This document shows positions 31,901 to 44,424 of a DNA stretch of 64,000 bases, piece after piece. The notes beneath the pieces were generated by a model that saw only the letters and a program-made list of their open reading frames with translations, did not search any database and had not been told where the DNA came from. The stretch is from Hormiphora californensis (lineage: Eukaryota > Ctenophora > Tentaculata > Cydippida > Pleurobrachiidae). Position numbers and translations under genes: made by a program. The stretch is taken from NCBI GenBank assembly GCA_020137815.1, contig CM035362.1:4936008-5000007 (forward strand), written 5' to 3'. Each line of letters begins with the position of its first letter. The stretch's first letter is position 1.

Positions 31901-34900
31901 ATACTTCTTCAGAACTGTATTCAAAGCCTAAAATAACTTAATCGAACAAAAGGTAATGTCTTCAAATCGAACTTACTTAAATTTTTTGGAAAAAAACAAA
32001 AAAAGAATTAATTTTTCATTTAACACGCGTGGAAATTTTAATAAAATGGGTTAAAATTTCTTGCTAGTTTTGGGGAAAGACTCCGAGCGCAGCTGCAGCA
32101 AAAAAGAAAAACAGACAAACAGACGCACAAATTACAACGGAGAGTGCAGCACCCTCCCAGCAGCAAAAAGAGGGGCCCCCGGGGTTCGGGCGGAAGAAAA
32201 TCAGGGTGCTGATAAATTGAGGAAAACAGAAAAACGCTTGGAACCCTCAAAAAAGACAAACCTGAAATAAAATCTGGAAGTTTAACTGCCCGTACGAGTC
32301 ATACTTTGAAATTTTTTTGGTTCGGTTTGTAATTCAGAGTGAAACATGGAGATTGGAGATTCAAGAATTTTTTTCCGACCTACACAGGCCCGTGTTCATA
32401 AAATAAAACAAAAAAAAAAGATAAGAAAAAAAAAATCACAGACGAAAACGACAGCCCAAAGCCCAGTTTTTAAATTTTTTTTTTTTAAAATCGATTGGCT
32501 GAAAAACCCAGTACGGACTTAATAGACTGGATTGGTTGTTTTATTGGTCCGGGGGGTTGTGAAGATGGGGGAAAGGGGTCTGTTACGGGAAGAAAAAAAG
32601 AGAGGGAAGGGAGTGAGTTGCCCCTTTTGGGTTATTACGAAAGGGGATATTTGTCTAGGGGGGTTGGGATGTAAGGACAGAACAGTTAGATGACAATATT
32701 TTGTTAAATTTGGAGATTTTATCCCTTTCTTTTTTTTTTTACAAACATTTCAAACCCGTGAGGGTTTTAAGTTCAGTACAGGGGAAGGGGAGGGGAAAGG
32801 ACAAGGGGGGGTTTCAATGGGGGCAAAATGACAGGGGTAAATTTGGGGATAAGGGACCCCGGGGGGGACAAAAGGAAAGGGACAGGCCCCCCACTACCCC
32901 CCTTCCCCCGGGGCATCCTTGCCTCCTAATCACCCCCTTCCCCAGGTCATCCGCCTCCTAACCAACCCCCCCTTCCCCAGTTTTCTGACCCCTAACTCAA
33001 GTCACCCCCTTTCCCCCCGGGCTCCCGCCCCTAACCCCCCCTTCCCTGGTTTCCTGACCCCTAAATTTCCCCCCCCCCCTAGGCATCTGCCTCCTAATCA
33101 CCCCCTTCCTAGGTCATCCCCTCCACCAAAACCCCCCCCCCGGTCCCCTGCCTCCAAAACCCCCTTCCTAGGTTATCCGACCCCCCAATTACCACCTCCC
33201 TTCCCTAGGTTATCCGATAACTACCCCCTTCCCTAGGATCCTGACCCCTAACTCACCCCTTCCCAGGGGTTACCCGACCCCCAATGGTTTAGGTTATCCT
33301 GACCCTAAATCACCCCCCTTCCCCAGGTTATCCGGGCCCCAAAACACCCCCCCCCCCGGTCATCCTGCCCCCTAACTCACCCCCCTTTTCCCAGGGCACC
33401 CCTTCCCGGGTTTTTCCTGCCTCCTGATAGTACCTGATCATGACGTCCCGGTGTTGATTGGATACAAGGTGACGGGGGGTTTCGGGGAGGCCCAAAGTAA
33501 ACCGGGGGGAAGTGGAAGGGTTTACAGGGGGGGGGGGGGGGGGAAAAAGGGGGAAAAAGGAGGGTTTACAAAGAGGGGGACAAAAGGACAGGGTTTTCAG
33601 TCAGGGGGACAGAAAAATTTTACCGCTGCAGCATGATACCTACCACACGGATGCCGTTTTTTATATTTTAATCCCAAAGGTTTTTATTTTTAAACATGAG
33701 TGGCCCCCTAGCCTTTTGGGAAAATGTAAATTTGAACCCCAAAAGTAGGGAAAACTTAAAAACCTTATGAGGTCAGGTTTGCAACATGTTTTTTGGGTCT
33801 TTTCTTTTTTCAGAGTGACCTTTTTACATAGAGATAAACCCCGGCATGATCACCCCCGGCCCCAGAGTCTGGGCCCAGACATCTCTTTCCCCTTGTTGGG
33901 TTTCCTAACAACTGGGTTTTGTTGGTCGTTACGAAAATAGGTATGGAAATAATTACCTTTTTAATTGGGGGTTTTAAGTTCGAAGAAAGAGATTGGGGGT
34001 GACGTAGTTTGTTGACGGTGAGGAGGGTATTCGAGATGAACGATAATTTTTAATTACTCAGAATAGAATATTTTTATGGGGTCGCCTCCGTTCGCCCCTT
34101 TATCATGATGAGCTGGAAAGAAAAAATCTTGGGGAATTTCTTCATTTTTGGCCCGGGCTTGGTTTTTAAATGGGGAAAATTATAAAAAAAAATGAAGGGA
34201 TTTTTAATTTTGAAAAAATTTTTTTTGGGGCGACAAAAGATTTTAATTCCCCCAGTTTTTGAAGCTTTTTTAAATTGAAAAATGAAAGGGAAAATCTTTG
34301 ATTTGAAAAAATTTAAACAAAAAACTGCAAATGATTTAAAGGGATTTCAAATTGAAAAAAAGGAAGTTCTTCTGGGGCAATCTTCAAACAAAATTGCAGT
34401 GATTGAAAAATTTTCAAAGAATTTTTTAAATGAAGCAAAAAACTGAACAAATTTTTTTGCGGTTTTACTTCTAGGGGAGAAAGTTTTTTAAAGAAGCAGT
34501 ATTTTTCCCAATTTTATTAGCGAAGCAATGCCATTTGTTATTTTGAGTTTTTCAAAAATTTTAAAATACTTTACAAAAAAAACTTACTTATTTTTGAAGA
34601 TTGAGACACGAGACTAGCCCCTCTTGTAGATTTTTTTCTCCTATCAAGATGGTTTTTAAAAAACTCAAAATCGCCAAAAAATTGCAAAAAATTAAAAAAA
34701 GGGGCAGAATTGACAAAAAAATATATTATAATTCACCGACACCAACCTTTCGGGAAAATTTAGATTAAACATAAAGTGGGGCGGGAGCTCCGACTCGAAC
34801 CTTCAATTTCCCGCCGGTATTTTTTAAATGTAATAAAGATCCTTAACCTTTCTAGAACGGGTCCGGGGTGAAGGTCGGAAAAATGTAGAAAAGAATGGGA

Positions 34901-36865
34901 AGAACGAAAGGGGAGAGCGAAAGAGAGACCGAGAGAGAGAGAGGAAGGGAAACGAGAGAGCCGGCGGAGCCAGAAAGGGGGCGGGGAGAGAGGGGGGGGG
35001 AAAAAGGGGAATCAAAACCCCAAGAGAAAAAAAGACCGAGAGGAGGGGAACAAAAAAGAAAAGGGAAGAGAAGAAAAACGAAAGGGAGAAAAGAAAGAAC
35101 AAAACATAGCGAAAGAAGAAAAAAAAAAAACCCCGGAAACCCCCGCCACCCCAAAAAAAATGAAAGGAAACGGATCAAATTGTTTTCCAACTCAATAAAT
35201 GAATGGGGAGTCTTGTCCACCCGGGTTTGTCCCGTTTGTAAAGGTCATCGGTAACTTTAGTATCTGTAAGAAACAAAAGGGCCCGTTAAGTAGTAACTAG
35301 GGTAACTAGGGGGTTAACTGGGAGAAGTAGTAACTAGTAGGGCAGGTCGGTAGAATTTGACAGATTAGGGCAGGGCAATTAGGGCAGCTCGAATTTAGGC
35401 AGCTCTGAATTAGGGCAGTTGTAAATAACTATTTTTAGTAATACTTTGAGGTATGGGATTGAAAAAAAGTAGGGGTGGTATTAAGGCTGGTGGACCACAC
35501 TGAATGGATGGTGGGTTCCCTGAGACTGTTTCGGGGTGGTTATCTGGGAAAGACTTGAAATGAAAAAAAGATTCCCCCTTTTTTCCTTCTCTTTTTTTCT
35601 CTTTTCCTCTTTCCTCTTTCCCCCCTTCTTCTCCCTCTCCTTCCCCGTTTCCTTGCTTTCTTTTTCTTCTCTCGGTCCATCACGCACACTCCCGCTCCTA
35701 AAATTTTGGCGGGGGGTTTAAACCCCCCCCCATCGTTGGATCTCCCGGGGGCCGGGGTAAAGGGTGGCTTCCCCTGGGGTTTTTGTCTGACTTGGGTTAA
35801 ATAAGGGAAAAAATTTTTGGGGAGTTAAAACTCGGGTTGGGGGGTAAGCCCCCCCAAACAGGAAAAGAAACCCATTTTTTTGGGGCGGGCCCGGAAAAGG
35901 GGCCCGGGAAAAGAAGGAAACAAACTTTTACTTGGTAGGGGAACAGGAAAAGGGTTAAAAGGGGAAAAAAAATTTAAAAAAAAGGGGGGGTAAATTCTTT
36001 TAGTTTCCCGGGCTTTTTCGGGTTAAAAAACCATTTGAAAGGGGAAGGGAAATTTGGCGGGTAAGAAAACAAATTTGGGGGGGGGGGGGCAAACTGTCAA
36101 TTTGGAAAAGGGGAAGCCCCAAACGGGTTTAAAATTTTTGGAAACCCCTTTTCATCCCCGTGGGGGAACCGTCCGGTAAACATGTCAAACCTTTTCCCTT
36201 TTTTTTCAAAACCCCCAGGTTTTAAAGGCCCCGATTTAGCTTTTAAGTGGAAAAAAATTTGCGTTTCATTTCAGGACTTTTTCTGGTTTCCCCCCTTTCT
36301 TTTTAAAAATCCGGGCCTGATTTTCCCCCCAAAGCTCCGATTTCCGGGTGGATACCCCTGGCCTTTTTAGGGGTTTTCCATTCTTTTGGTTGGGAAAATC
36401 CCCTTTCCGTATTTTTTCTTTCTGATCCTCTCCCATTCGTCGAATGGCTTTTTTTGGGCGCAAAAGAACGGCCTTTTCTAGGTTTTTGTTGAGCCAGGCA
36501 GGTCAGTCAGGGGTCCCCGTTTAATGTTTGGAATTTAGAAGATTTGGTTTTCCCTTTTTCAATTCCCTTTTTGTAGTCTTTTCCTTCCCCCTTTTGGATC
36601 GTTTGAAATTTTTGAACCCCGTGTGGGGGGGACTTGGGGCCCGGGTTGGAAATTTATGTCCCTTTTTTCCCCCCAAAGGCCCAAAACCGTTAGTTCCCAG
36701 TTTTTGAAACAAGCCCCCCTTTTAAACCACCCCCTTTTGGGTCTTGGGGGTTTAAAAGGGGGTTTTTTAAGGAAAAACGGGTAAGTATTCCCCCCTTTTG
36801 TTTTCTTTTTTTTTTTTAGGGGGTTTTTTCCTGCCTTCGGGGTGGACCAGGGGGGCTGATCAGCC
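28480..36865. other. 8.4 kb of low-quality consensus, no reliable gene
   Basis: Homopolymers are abnormally long and frequent, with wandering frames throughout, as in 10505-12000. Some natural sequence remains, for example CT and GA tracts near 29205 and 34900, a T/C tract near 35570, and a remnant of the hAT-like MITE ('aaataacgtttctgattgg') near 30612. The missing 5' exons of the nuclear receptor probably lie here. No zinc-module cysteine pattern can be read, and I do not support any ORF in it. Confidence 0.7.
32885..33430. repeat. C-rich tandem repeat with 'ccccttcccaggtcatcc' units
   Basis: Imperfect units of about 35 bp with 'cctaactcaccccc', 'cttccccaggtcatcc' and 'tgacc' recur some 14 times. 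Calls are poor, so true unit length and copy number are uncertain. Each unit contains 'cccag', so this too resembles repeated acceptor-like sequence, but no neighbouring exon is identified. Confidence 0.7.
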
Positions 36866-39800
36866 AAGAGCTCCGATCACGATGGGGATGACCGTGGCCT
36901 TTTTAAGATCCCAAATTCTGTGAGCTCCCTCCGTAGTTCTTGGTATTCTCGATCTTCTCCATCTCCCTGTCCGAGACTGACCTGCCCTTTTGGTACAGGG
37001 GACACGATCAGAAGGCTTCCTTTTTAGTTTTTGTCTAGAAGGACCACGTCAGGTTTACATGCCTCGATGGGGTTTTCCGTCTGAATGTGGGAAATCCCAA
37101 GAGGATCTTGCACGTTCCATTCTCGAGCACTTTCTCTGCATAGTGGCGCCACCAACTTTGATTCGGTAGGAAACCCGTGGTCCTTGCATATTCCCCAGTG
37201 CAGGGAGAGTACTCGTCGTTTCGGAGTTTAAGTCTCCGTTGGCAAGTTTCGTGCATCCGTTTAGGATGTTGTTCCACGGATCGTGGGGTTGGTTACAGTC
37301 CGGGGGCCCAAACTCTCAGTACTTCATTCTCTTTCTGTATGGCAGCTCTCAACAGTTCGTGCGAATGGCTTGATCCTGGGCAGCAAAGCCCATCGGCTTC
37401 GGGTATCTGTGAGGCTCTCTTTGTTGAGCCAGGCCCAGGTCGCGTCAGGTCGCACCCCCTTCTTCAAGTTGCTTCAGGAATCTTCCATGTAAGACTTTGT
37501 GTTTCCATTTTTTATAATTTTCCGTCTGTAGTTTTTCCCTTTCGGGGCCCTTCTGCGTTCTGGAGGTCCAGTTAGCATATCTTCAGATTGCATCGCGTGG
37601 GGAGGCCACGGATTTTGGGGTCCGTGGAATTGGGAAGAATGTCCTAGTCCTGTCTCTTCCTTCACAATGACATCTTAAATCCGTTTGGAGACCCCTTCCT
37701 CCCATTTTTTCCTGCAAAACATACAGCCGGGTCAATGGTCACTGTTGTCTTGATGACTCCTCTTCTCAGGATTTCCTAGTCATCATGTCTAGTCCACTGG
37801 CTTCGGAAGTGGACCAGTCCAGTATTCCGGCACCGTAACGGATCACAGGTATTGCCCATGTGTTGATTGCTGTGATGAGGTTCTTGCCTTGCAGGCTCGA
37901 GGACAGTAGTTTTCTTGACTCTTCGGGTGTTTTCGGCTTTGACCTTAGCTTCTTTTCTTGATGAAGAATACGGTCAACCTCCAGGATGCCGAGGTTTACT
38001 TATAGCCTCCATCTTCCACCTCGGGTATTCTGTCTCACTTGGCAGGTTATTCCCTGCATCCGATTTCTGACTCCGTCCACAATGTCTAGAGCTCCGCACT
38101 TGGATAGACCAAAGGACCTGTTGATGTCAGTGCTAAACTTCTCAGTGACTGCTAAGAGCTGCTGGAGGTCCTCTTTCGAGCTGGCCCATACAGCTTAAGA
38201 TCGTCCATGTATAGGCGGTTTGGGTGGTTAATACTAATATTGGATCTGGAGTTACTGGGTCAGATAGGTGTAGCCTTTTCCTTGGGCAGTAGGAGCATGG
38301 ACAGGGGATCAGGGCTTAATAAAGTGAAATAGGGGAGACGGAGGTCCCCTTGGAAGAGGCCTCTCTTGATGTGTTTTTTACCAAAGGTCTGACCCAGTTT
38401 GGCCCATTTTTGACAATACACTGCTGGAATGATGACTCGAATAGTCGGATTATCTGAGGGTTTATCCCGAAACATCTCCATTGACTTAAGGATCCAGGAG
38501 TGGGGGTTTCGAGTCGTATGCCTTCTGGTAGTCTAGGAAAGCCATATACAAGGAAGACTTTGAGCGTTTGCAATGACGTAGGATAAGTTGTAATTGCTAG
38601 TTGTTCTTCATCCCGACTCTTTTTGCGGCACCCCTTGCTCTTCCGGAAAGGCCCTTTTAAACATCGAGGTGCTGGTAGATGTCTTCTGATAATATTCCTG
38701 TATACAGCTTCCAGAGGTTCGGAAGGCAGGTTTGGGTTTTAAAAGTTCCCCGGGTTTGACATTCCCTTTTTGGGGTCTTTAATCAGGAGGGAAGGTCCTG
38801 CCTTCAGTCATCCATGCCGGGACTTGACTCGTATAATGAGACTTTCGTTGAGTAGCTCAGCTATCCGACCATGGAGGCAAGTCGTGTGTTTAATCCAGAA
38901 GGCGTGGGAGACCATCTATACCTGGGGTTGACCAGTTGGTCATCCTTCCTTCACCCGAGCTGCAACTCTTTCCGTGGTGATCTGAAACTCTTCCTGTTGG
39001 CTGGACTGTTTCAAGTTCTCCTGGACTCCGTCTAACCATTCTGCTTCAGTGTTATGACCAGCCTCGTTTTCCCAGATATTTTTCCAGAAGTTAAGCGTCC
39101 TGGTCTGGTCTTCGGGAGTACAATCGAGTGGCGTGGGGTCCGATCCACGTTTCTCCAGTTTCCGGTAAAAGTTTCGTTGGTTGTTCTGGAACAGGTTTGT
39201 CAACGAATGTCTGCTGCTTCTTCTTGTATCTCTTAATCTTTCCGGCCTTCGCTAGCAGTCTCTGCTTCACTTCTTCTATAACTTGTTTTATAGCCTTCTT
39301 GGGCAGCAGCGGGTATCTTCTATAGATAATATCTATAGTTTGGAACTTGTGGGGTGGCACCTCTGCTCATTTCGGTCAGCCTGGAGAGGTTCTGAGCGAA
39401 GCTTGGCGACACTCTCTTCGAGTCGTCGCAGCCACATAGGTTGTTTATTCCTTCTGGGGGTGCTGTTGGTGGGTTTCGCTTGGTGCCCTTAACGCCCATC
39501 TGTTCTCGGACCACATGGGCTACGGCCATCAGTAGCGTGTTCAGTGTGGTAAGGTCTGGAGTTTCAAAGGACTTGATTACCGGGCTGAGTCGGTCCAATT
39601 GCCACTCGTAGCTTCCCCAGGGGACATGCCTCAAGTCGGTGACTTTGATGGAGCTTGGTTCCTCGAGTAGTTTCTTGAACTGCTCCACGATTTCAGGGTC
39701 GGTGATGGCCCTTCCTCTTCCTCTTCCTCTTCCACTGGGTTTGTGGGGGGTTCAATGGTTTCTGGGGGTGGGTTGTCCTCTACCACAGCCTGTCGTGCCG

Positions 39801-40464
39801 ATTCAGTTGCTTCACGGTCGGCTACTGCCGCTGTTCTGATTCCATCAGCTTCTGTGGTGAAAGGAGTCCCGACTGAGTTATAGATCTCAGTTGGGATCTA
39901 AGCTGGTCATCAGTCTTGGAAGGGTAGGTTGTCTTTGCCCACCTTTCCTCCACTCGGTTCCATACTCCTCTTTTGTCAGGTTGTGAGTACGAGTGGATGA
40001 ACACGAGCGTAATGTTCATTTCTGTGGTCCATTTCGTTCGTGGCGCTCTAGTTGGGGGGTGGTGGTGGGGGATCGGCGGTGTCCCCATTTGCCGAGGTAC
40101 TCGGACCCGCAGTGTTATCATTCACCGTGAGATCCACTTCCGGGAGTATATTTAGGCCAGATGCTGCTAGCCCTGCTAGCATTCGCTGATCAGCCATCTC
40201 CTGCGGTGTTACCATGTGTCCAGATTTCTCTATTGATCTGAACTGGCTTGAGAGTTTGGCACCTGTTAATGGGTCGTGTCCCTTGTCTTCCCATAGGCGT
40301 TCGAGCCTCTTCCAGGATCCGGATGTGCCTGGGTTGCTGCTGTAGTAGCAGTACACCAAGTCTAGGTTCTCTTGCTTAGACCAGACCTTCCTTGGTTTAC
40401 GGGTGTTAGTACTCATGTCGAATAAGATGAGTAAGTTTTGGGGGTGAGTTTCAAACCAAATCAC
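36866..40464 (-). mobile_element. R2/NeSL-like LINE, copy 2 (heavily frameshifted)
   Basis: It follows the same protein order as copy 1. The N-terminal Myb-like region is at 40464-40048 (KVWSKQENLDLVYC), and linker segments lie at 39091-39688. The reverse-transcriptase region is spread over about 38940-38000 in several frames. The endonuclease region (WWRHYAEKVLENGTCKILLG) is at about 37277-37035. Many frameshifts and stops break it; some may be sequencing error because its 3' part borders the low-quality stretch. It has the same orientation as copy 1 and lies immediately downstream of it in element sense. Confidence 0.85.
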
Positions 40465-40695
40465 TGTGTATACATAGTCATCGGTTTGTTAGAAGAAGAG
40501 CCGGGTTTGGGGGTCTTAACACTGCCACCGGTGCACAGCGGGTAACGGAATCCCACCGCCACATTTGGTCCGTTAGTGGATGGTTTACCCGGCCATCCTT
40601 GCAGCTTTTCAGCACGAACCGACCACCTTTCAGCGTACGGGTGTGTATCTATATGTTCTATATGGTGGATCTGTAACAGGGACATATATGTGAAG
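40465..40695 (-). other. 5' leader shared by both LINE copies
   Basis: The segment with 'catcggtttgtta', 'gagccgggtttgggggtctt' and 'ggaatcccaccgccacattt' occurs here and at 46905-47130. In both places it lies between the LINE ORF start and the tandem array, so it is part of the element's 5' untranslated region. Confidence 0.82.
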
Positions 40696-41745
40696 CATTA
40701 TGATCTAACTGGAACGGGGTAAACTATCCTCCCAGGAACAGGGTAAACTATCCTCTCAGGAACGGGGCAACTATCCTCTGTGGAGCGGGGTAAACTATCT
40801 CTCAGGTGCGGGGTAAGGGGTATACTATCCTCTCCGGAACGGGGCAACTATCCTCTGTGGAGCGGGGTAAACCTATCCTCTCAGGCGCGGGGTAAGGGGG
40901 TATACTATTCTCTCTGGATCGGGCAACTATCCTCTCCGGAAACGGGGCAACTATCCTCTGTGGAGCGGGGTAAACTATCCTCTCAGGTGCGGGGTAAGGG
41001 GTATACTATCCTCTCCGGAACGGGGCAACTATCCTCTGTGGAGCGGGGTAACTATCCTCTCAGTGTGGGGTAAGGGGTATACTATCCTCTCCGGAACGGG
41101 CAACTATCCTCTGTGGAGCGGGGTACAACTATCCTCCTCAGGCGCGGGGTAAGGGGTATACTATCCCTCTCCGGAACGGGGCAACTATCCTCTGTGGAGC
41201 GGGGTAAACTATCCTCTCAGGCGCGGGGTAAGGGGGTATACTATTCTCTCCGGAACGGGGACAACTATCCTCTGTGGAGCGGGGTAAACTATCCTCTCAG
41301 GCGCGGGGTAGGGGGTATACTATCCTCTCCGGACGGGCAACTATCCCTCTGTGGAGATCGGGGTAAAACTATCCTCTCAGGTGTGGGGGTAAGGGGTATA
41401 CTATCCTCTCCGGAACGGGGCAGACTATCCTCTGTGGAGCGGGGTAAACTATCCTCTCAGGCGCGGGGTAAGGGGTATACTATCCTCTCCGGAACGGGGC
41501 AACTATCCTCTGTGGAGCGGGGTAAACTATCCTCCTCAGGTGTGGGGTAAGGGGTGTACTATCCTCCTCCGGAACGGGGCAACTATCCTCTGTGGAGCGG
41601 GGTAAACTATCCTCTCAGGCGCGGGGTAAGGGTATACTATCCTCTCTGGATCGGGGCAACTATCCTCTGTGGAGCGGGGTAAACTATCCTCTCAGGCGCG
41701 GGGTAAGGGGTATACTATTCTCTCTGGATCGGGGTACCCTATTAA
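40696..41745. repeat. Tandem array upstream of LINE copy 2 (ACTATCCTCTC monomers)
   Basis: Monomers of about 24-28 bp read 'actatcctctc' plus 'cggaacggggca', 'aggcgcggggtaa' or 'tgtggagcggggta'. They are arranged in three-monomer higher-order units of about 77 bp. The same monomers form the array at 47135-48005 in the same place relative to LINE copy 1. This suggests the array is part of the LINE 5' end rather than chance host sequence. Confidence 0.9.
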
Positions 41746-42709
41746 AGGGAGGTTTAGGGGGTTAGCAGATTAGTAACAGATTGGTTAGTGGGTTGTAGAT
41801 AAAGGGGCATTGGAGGTCCACAGGTGGCTGGAAGGTGCCTGTTCCACGGTAACCCTAAGCCGGGGAAGGCGGGGTAGGAACGTAATAGTTGGCGATGATA
41901 CACTGTGGGCCGCCTAGCCAAGAAGATCTTTTTGTGTTTTGTATTTTATGATTTTTTTCCGTATTTTGATACACAGCCACGCTTAGCCACGGCAACACGG
42001 ACCTGAAAATCGATTCAAGGGGAAAAAGGGGATGGGGGAAAGGTACTCCGGTGTGACCTTTCCGGGGGGAAACCGAATAGGAGGTGGGTGGCAGGGGACA
42101 AACCCCCCCCCCTCTCTCTCTCTCCTCTCTCCCCTCTCTCTCTTCTCCTATTTGCTCTCTGCTCTCCTTCTATCCTCCTATCTTCTTCCTCTCTCCTCTG
42201 GTCCATACAGCCACTCCACATGGGGCCGTAGGTCCCATGTGGGACAGGGTTTTAATCCCGAGCCCGGATCTGTTGGGCTGAGGGCCGGAGGGCCTGGGAT
42301 AAGGGGTAGGGGAGCATGTCCCAAGGGGTAGGTTGACTGCCCTATGGTTAGGGAAGAAAAATAAAAAAGGGGGTAAAGCTCATGGTGGCGGAGCAAAGAC
42401 CCCCTAACTATCTGGGGGAGGGCGCCTGGCCTGGAACGGAATTAAGAAGGGGTAACCTTAAAACGGGAACAAAGGGTCTGGAACAAAACGTCTGGGGAAG
42501 GGAGGATGTCAGGCCCGTTAAGAGCAAGGAGGAACGGGTGAAAGAACGGTAAAAACTAATACAAATATACATCTAGGTGGTTACAGGAGGCTGATTAACT
42601 ATCGAGGAACTTCCGGAGCGTGTTCATCGAGTTGAAGAGGGATGACTTTTGGAGCTGTGAGGGGGTATAATTGGCGAGTTATAGCCATCAGGTAATTCTC
42701 CAGTCGGGG
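41746..42709 (-). other. 3' region of LINE copy 1 and junction with copy 2's array
   Basis: From the endonuclease frame end at 42710 down to about 41750 there is no further coding frame. The sequence contains a short CT tract (42110-42190) and G-rich text. I could not fix the exact 3' end of the element, and no poly-A or short tail repeat is obvious. Confidence 0.5.
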
Positions 42710-43328
42710 CTAACTCCGCCAAGGGCTCCAATCACGATGGGAATGAACCGTGGCCTTTTTAAGTTCCCAGATTCGTGTGACCTCTCTCCTCAGTTCCTGG
42801 TACTTCTCGATCTTTTCCAGCTCTCTGTCAGAGACTAATCGGTCCTTGGACGGCGACAATCGATTGAGTAGTGCCTCCCTCTTTTGCTTGTCTAGGAGGA
42901 CCAGGTCGGGTTTGCACGCCTCAATGGGGTTGTCCGTCTGGATGTGGAAATCCCAGAGGATCTTGTAATTCTCATTCTCGAGAACTTTCTCTGCATAGTG
43001 GCTCCACCACTTTGATTCAGCAGGAAATCCACAGTCCTTGCACAATTCCCCAGTGTAGGGCAGCAGCTACTCGGTCGTGTCTGTGCTTATAGTCACCGTT
43101 GGCCAGCTTCTGACATCCGTTTAGGATGTGTTCGACTGACTCGTTATGCTGGTTGCATATGCGACACTTCTCGGACTCTCCAGGTTGTTTCTCGATAGCA
43201 GCTGTCAGCCAGTTTGTGCGAGTGGCTTGCTCCTGGGCAGCAAATACATCAGCTTCGGTGTATCTGCTGAGGGCTTCTCTTGTTGAGCCAGGCCCAGGTC
43301 GCATCAGGGTCGCATCCCCCTTCTTCAA
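42710..43328 (-). pseudogene. LINE copy 1: CCHC knuckle and restriction-like endonuclease
   Basis: One frame at 43328-43017 contains CRICNQHNESVEHILNGC, the CCHC zinc knuckle found between reverse transcriptase and endonuclease in R2-group elements. The overlapping frame at 43045-42710 contains WWSHYAEKVLENENYKIL and ACKPDLVLLDK, the PD...K core of the restriction-like endonuclease that nicks the target site. A one-base shift near 43030 separates the two frames. Confidence 0.87.
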
Positions 43329-43862
43329 GTTGCTTCAGGAAACGTCCATTGCAGTGATTACTCTTCCAGTTCTCTATCAAGCTGCGCCTCCAGTCTTCTG
43401 TCAGGGTTTCGCGCCTCCTCTGGGAGTTCCGTTAGCATTCCTTCTCTTCCCATTGCTGTTTTGAGTGCAATTATCTTGGGATCAGTTGAGTTGCTGAAGA
43501 ACGTCGCTAGTCCTGTTCCTTCCCCTTACTATAACGCTTCAATCCTCTGGAGGCCTCTTCCTCCCTTCTTTCTGCTCACATATAGACGATCAACGTCGCT
43601 GTTGTATTTCAAGAACCCTCCTTCTTAGGATTTTCCGAGTAATTAGGTCCAGTCCCTTGGCCTCTGTGGTGGTCCAATCCAGTATTCCGGCACCGTATCG
43701 AATCACCGGTATTGCCCCACGTGTTGATTGCAACGACGAGGGTTTTTACCAGACAGGTTGGAAGACAGTAGTTTCTTAAGTCTTCTGGTTGTATTCGGTC
43801 TTAACCTTGGCTTTTCATTTCCTTGATGTAGAATCGAGTCAGCCTCCAGGATACCAAGGTAT

Positions 43863-44402
43863 TTATATCCACCATCTTCCACTTCCGGGATTGTCTTTCC
43901 ACTCGGTACGATCTATTCCCTGCATTCGACTTCTGACTCCGTCCACGATGTCTAGTGCTCCACATTTGGATATACCAAAGGACATGTTAATGTCTGTGCT
44001 AAACTTCTCGGTGACTGCCAACAGCTGCTGTAGGCCCTCTTTCGAGCTAGCGTATAGTTTAAGATCGTCCATATAGAGGCGGTGGTTAATATCAATATCT
44101 GTGGTGGGTTCTTCTGGATCAGAAATGGTGTAGCCTCTTCCTTGGGCAGCTAGGAGCAAGGATAGGGGGATCAGTCCTATAATAAAATGTATCGGGGAGA
44201 CAGAGTCTCCTTGGAAGAGGCCTCTTTTAATGTGGACTTTGCCTAAGGTGGAGCTGGATTGGACTAAATTAACTATACACTGCTGGAACGATGCCTCGAA
44301 CAGTCGTATGATCTGTGGGTTTATTTTCAGCATTTCCATTGATTTCAGAATCCAGGAGTGTGGGATCGAATCGTACGCCTTCTGGTAATCAATGAAGGAC
44401 AT
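43863..44402 (-). pseudogene. LINE copy 1: reverse transcriptase palm
   Basis: This frame carries motif A (FIDYQKAYDSIPHSWI), motif B (GLFQGDSVSPIHF) and motif C with the catalytic YMDD (LYMDDLKLYA), followed by a KCG. It continues the frame ending at 44425 after a frameshift at about 44402-44425. All catalytic aspartates are intact in this segment. Confidence 0.9.
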
Positions 44403-44424
44403 ATACAGGGAGGATTTGGTCCGT

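Noticed and set aside
34785-34805. tRNA B-box-like word GGTTCGAGTC on the minus strand (also near 16636)
   Set aside because: No A box or cloverleaf could be drawn around either, and the first lies in low-quality sequence.
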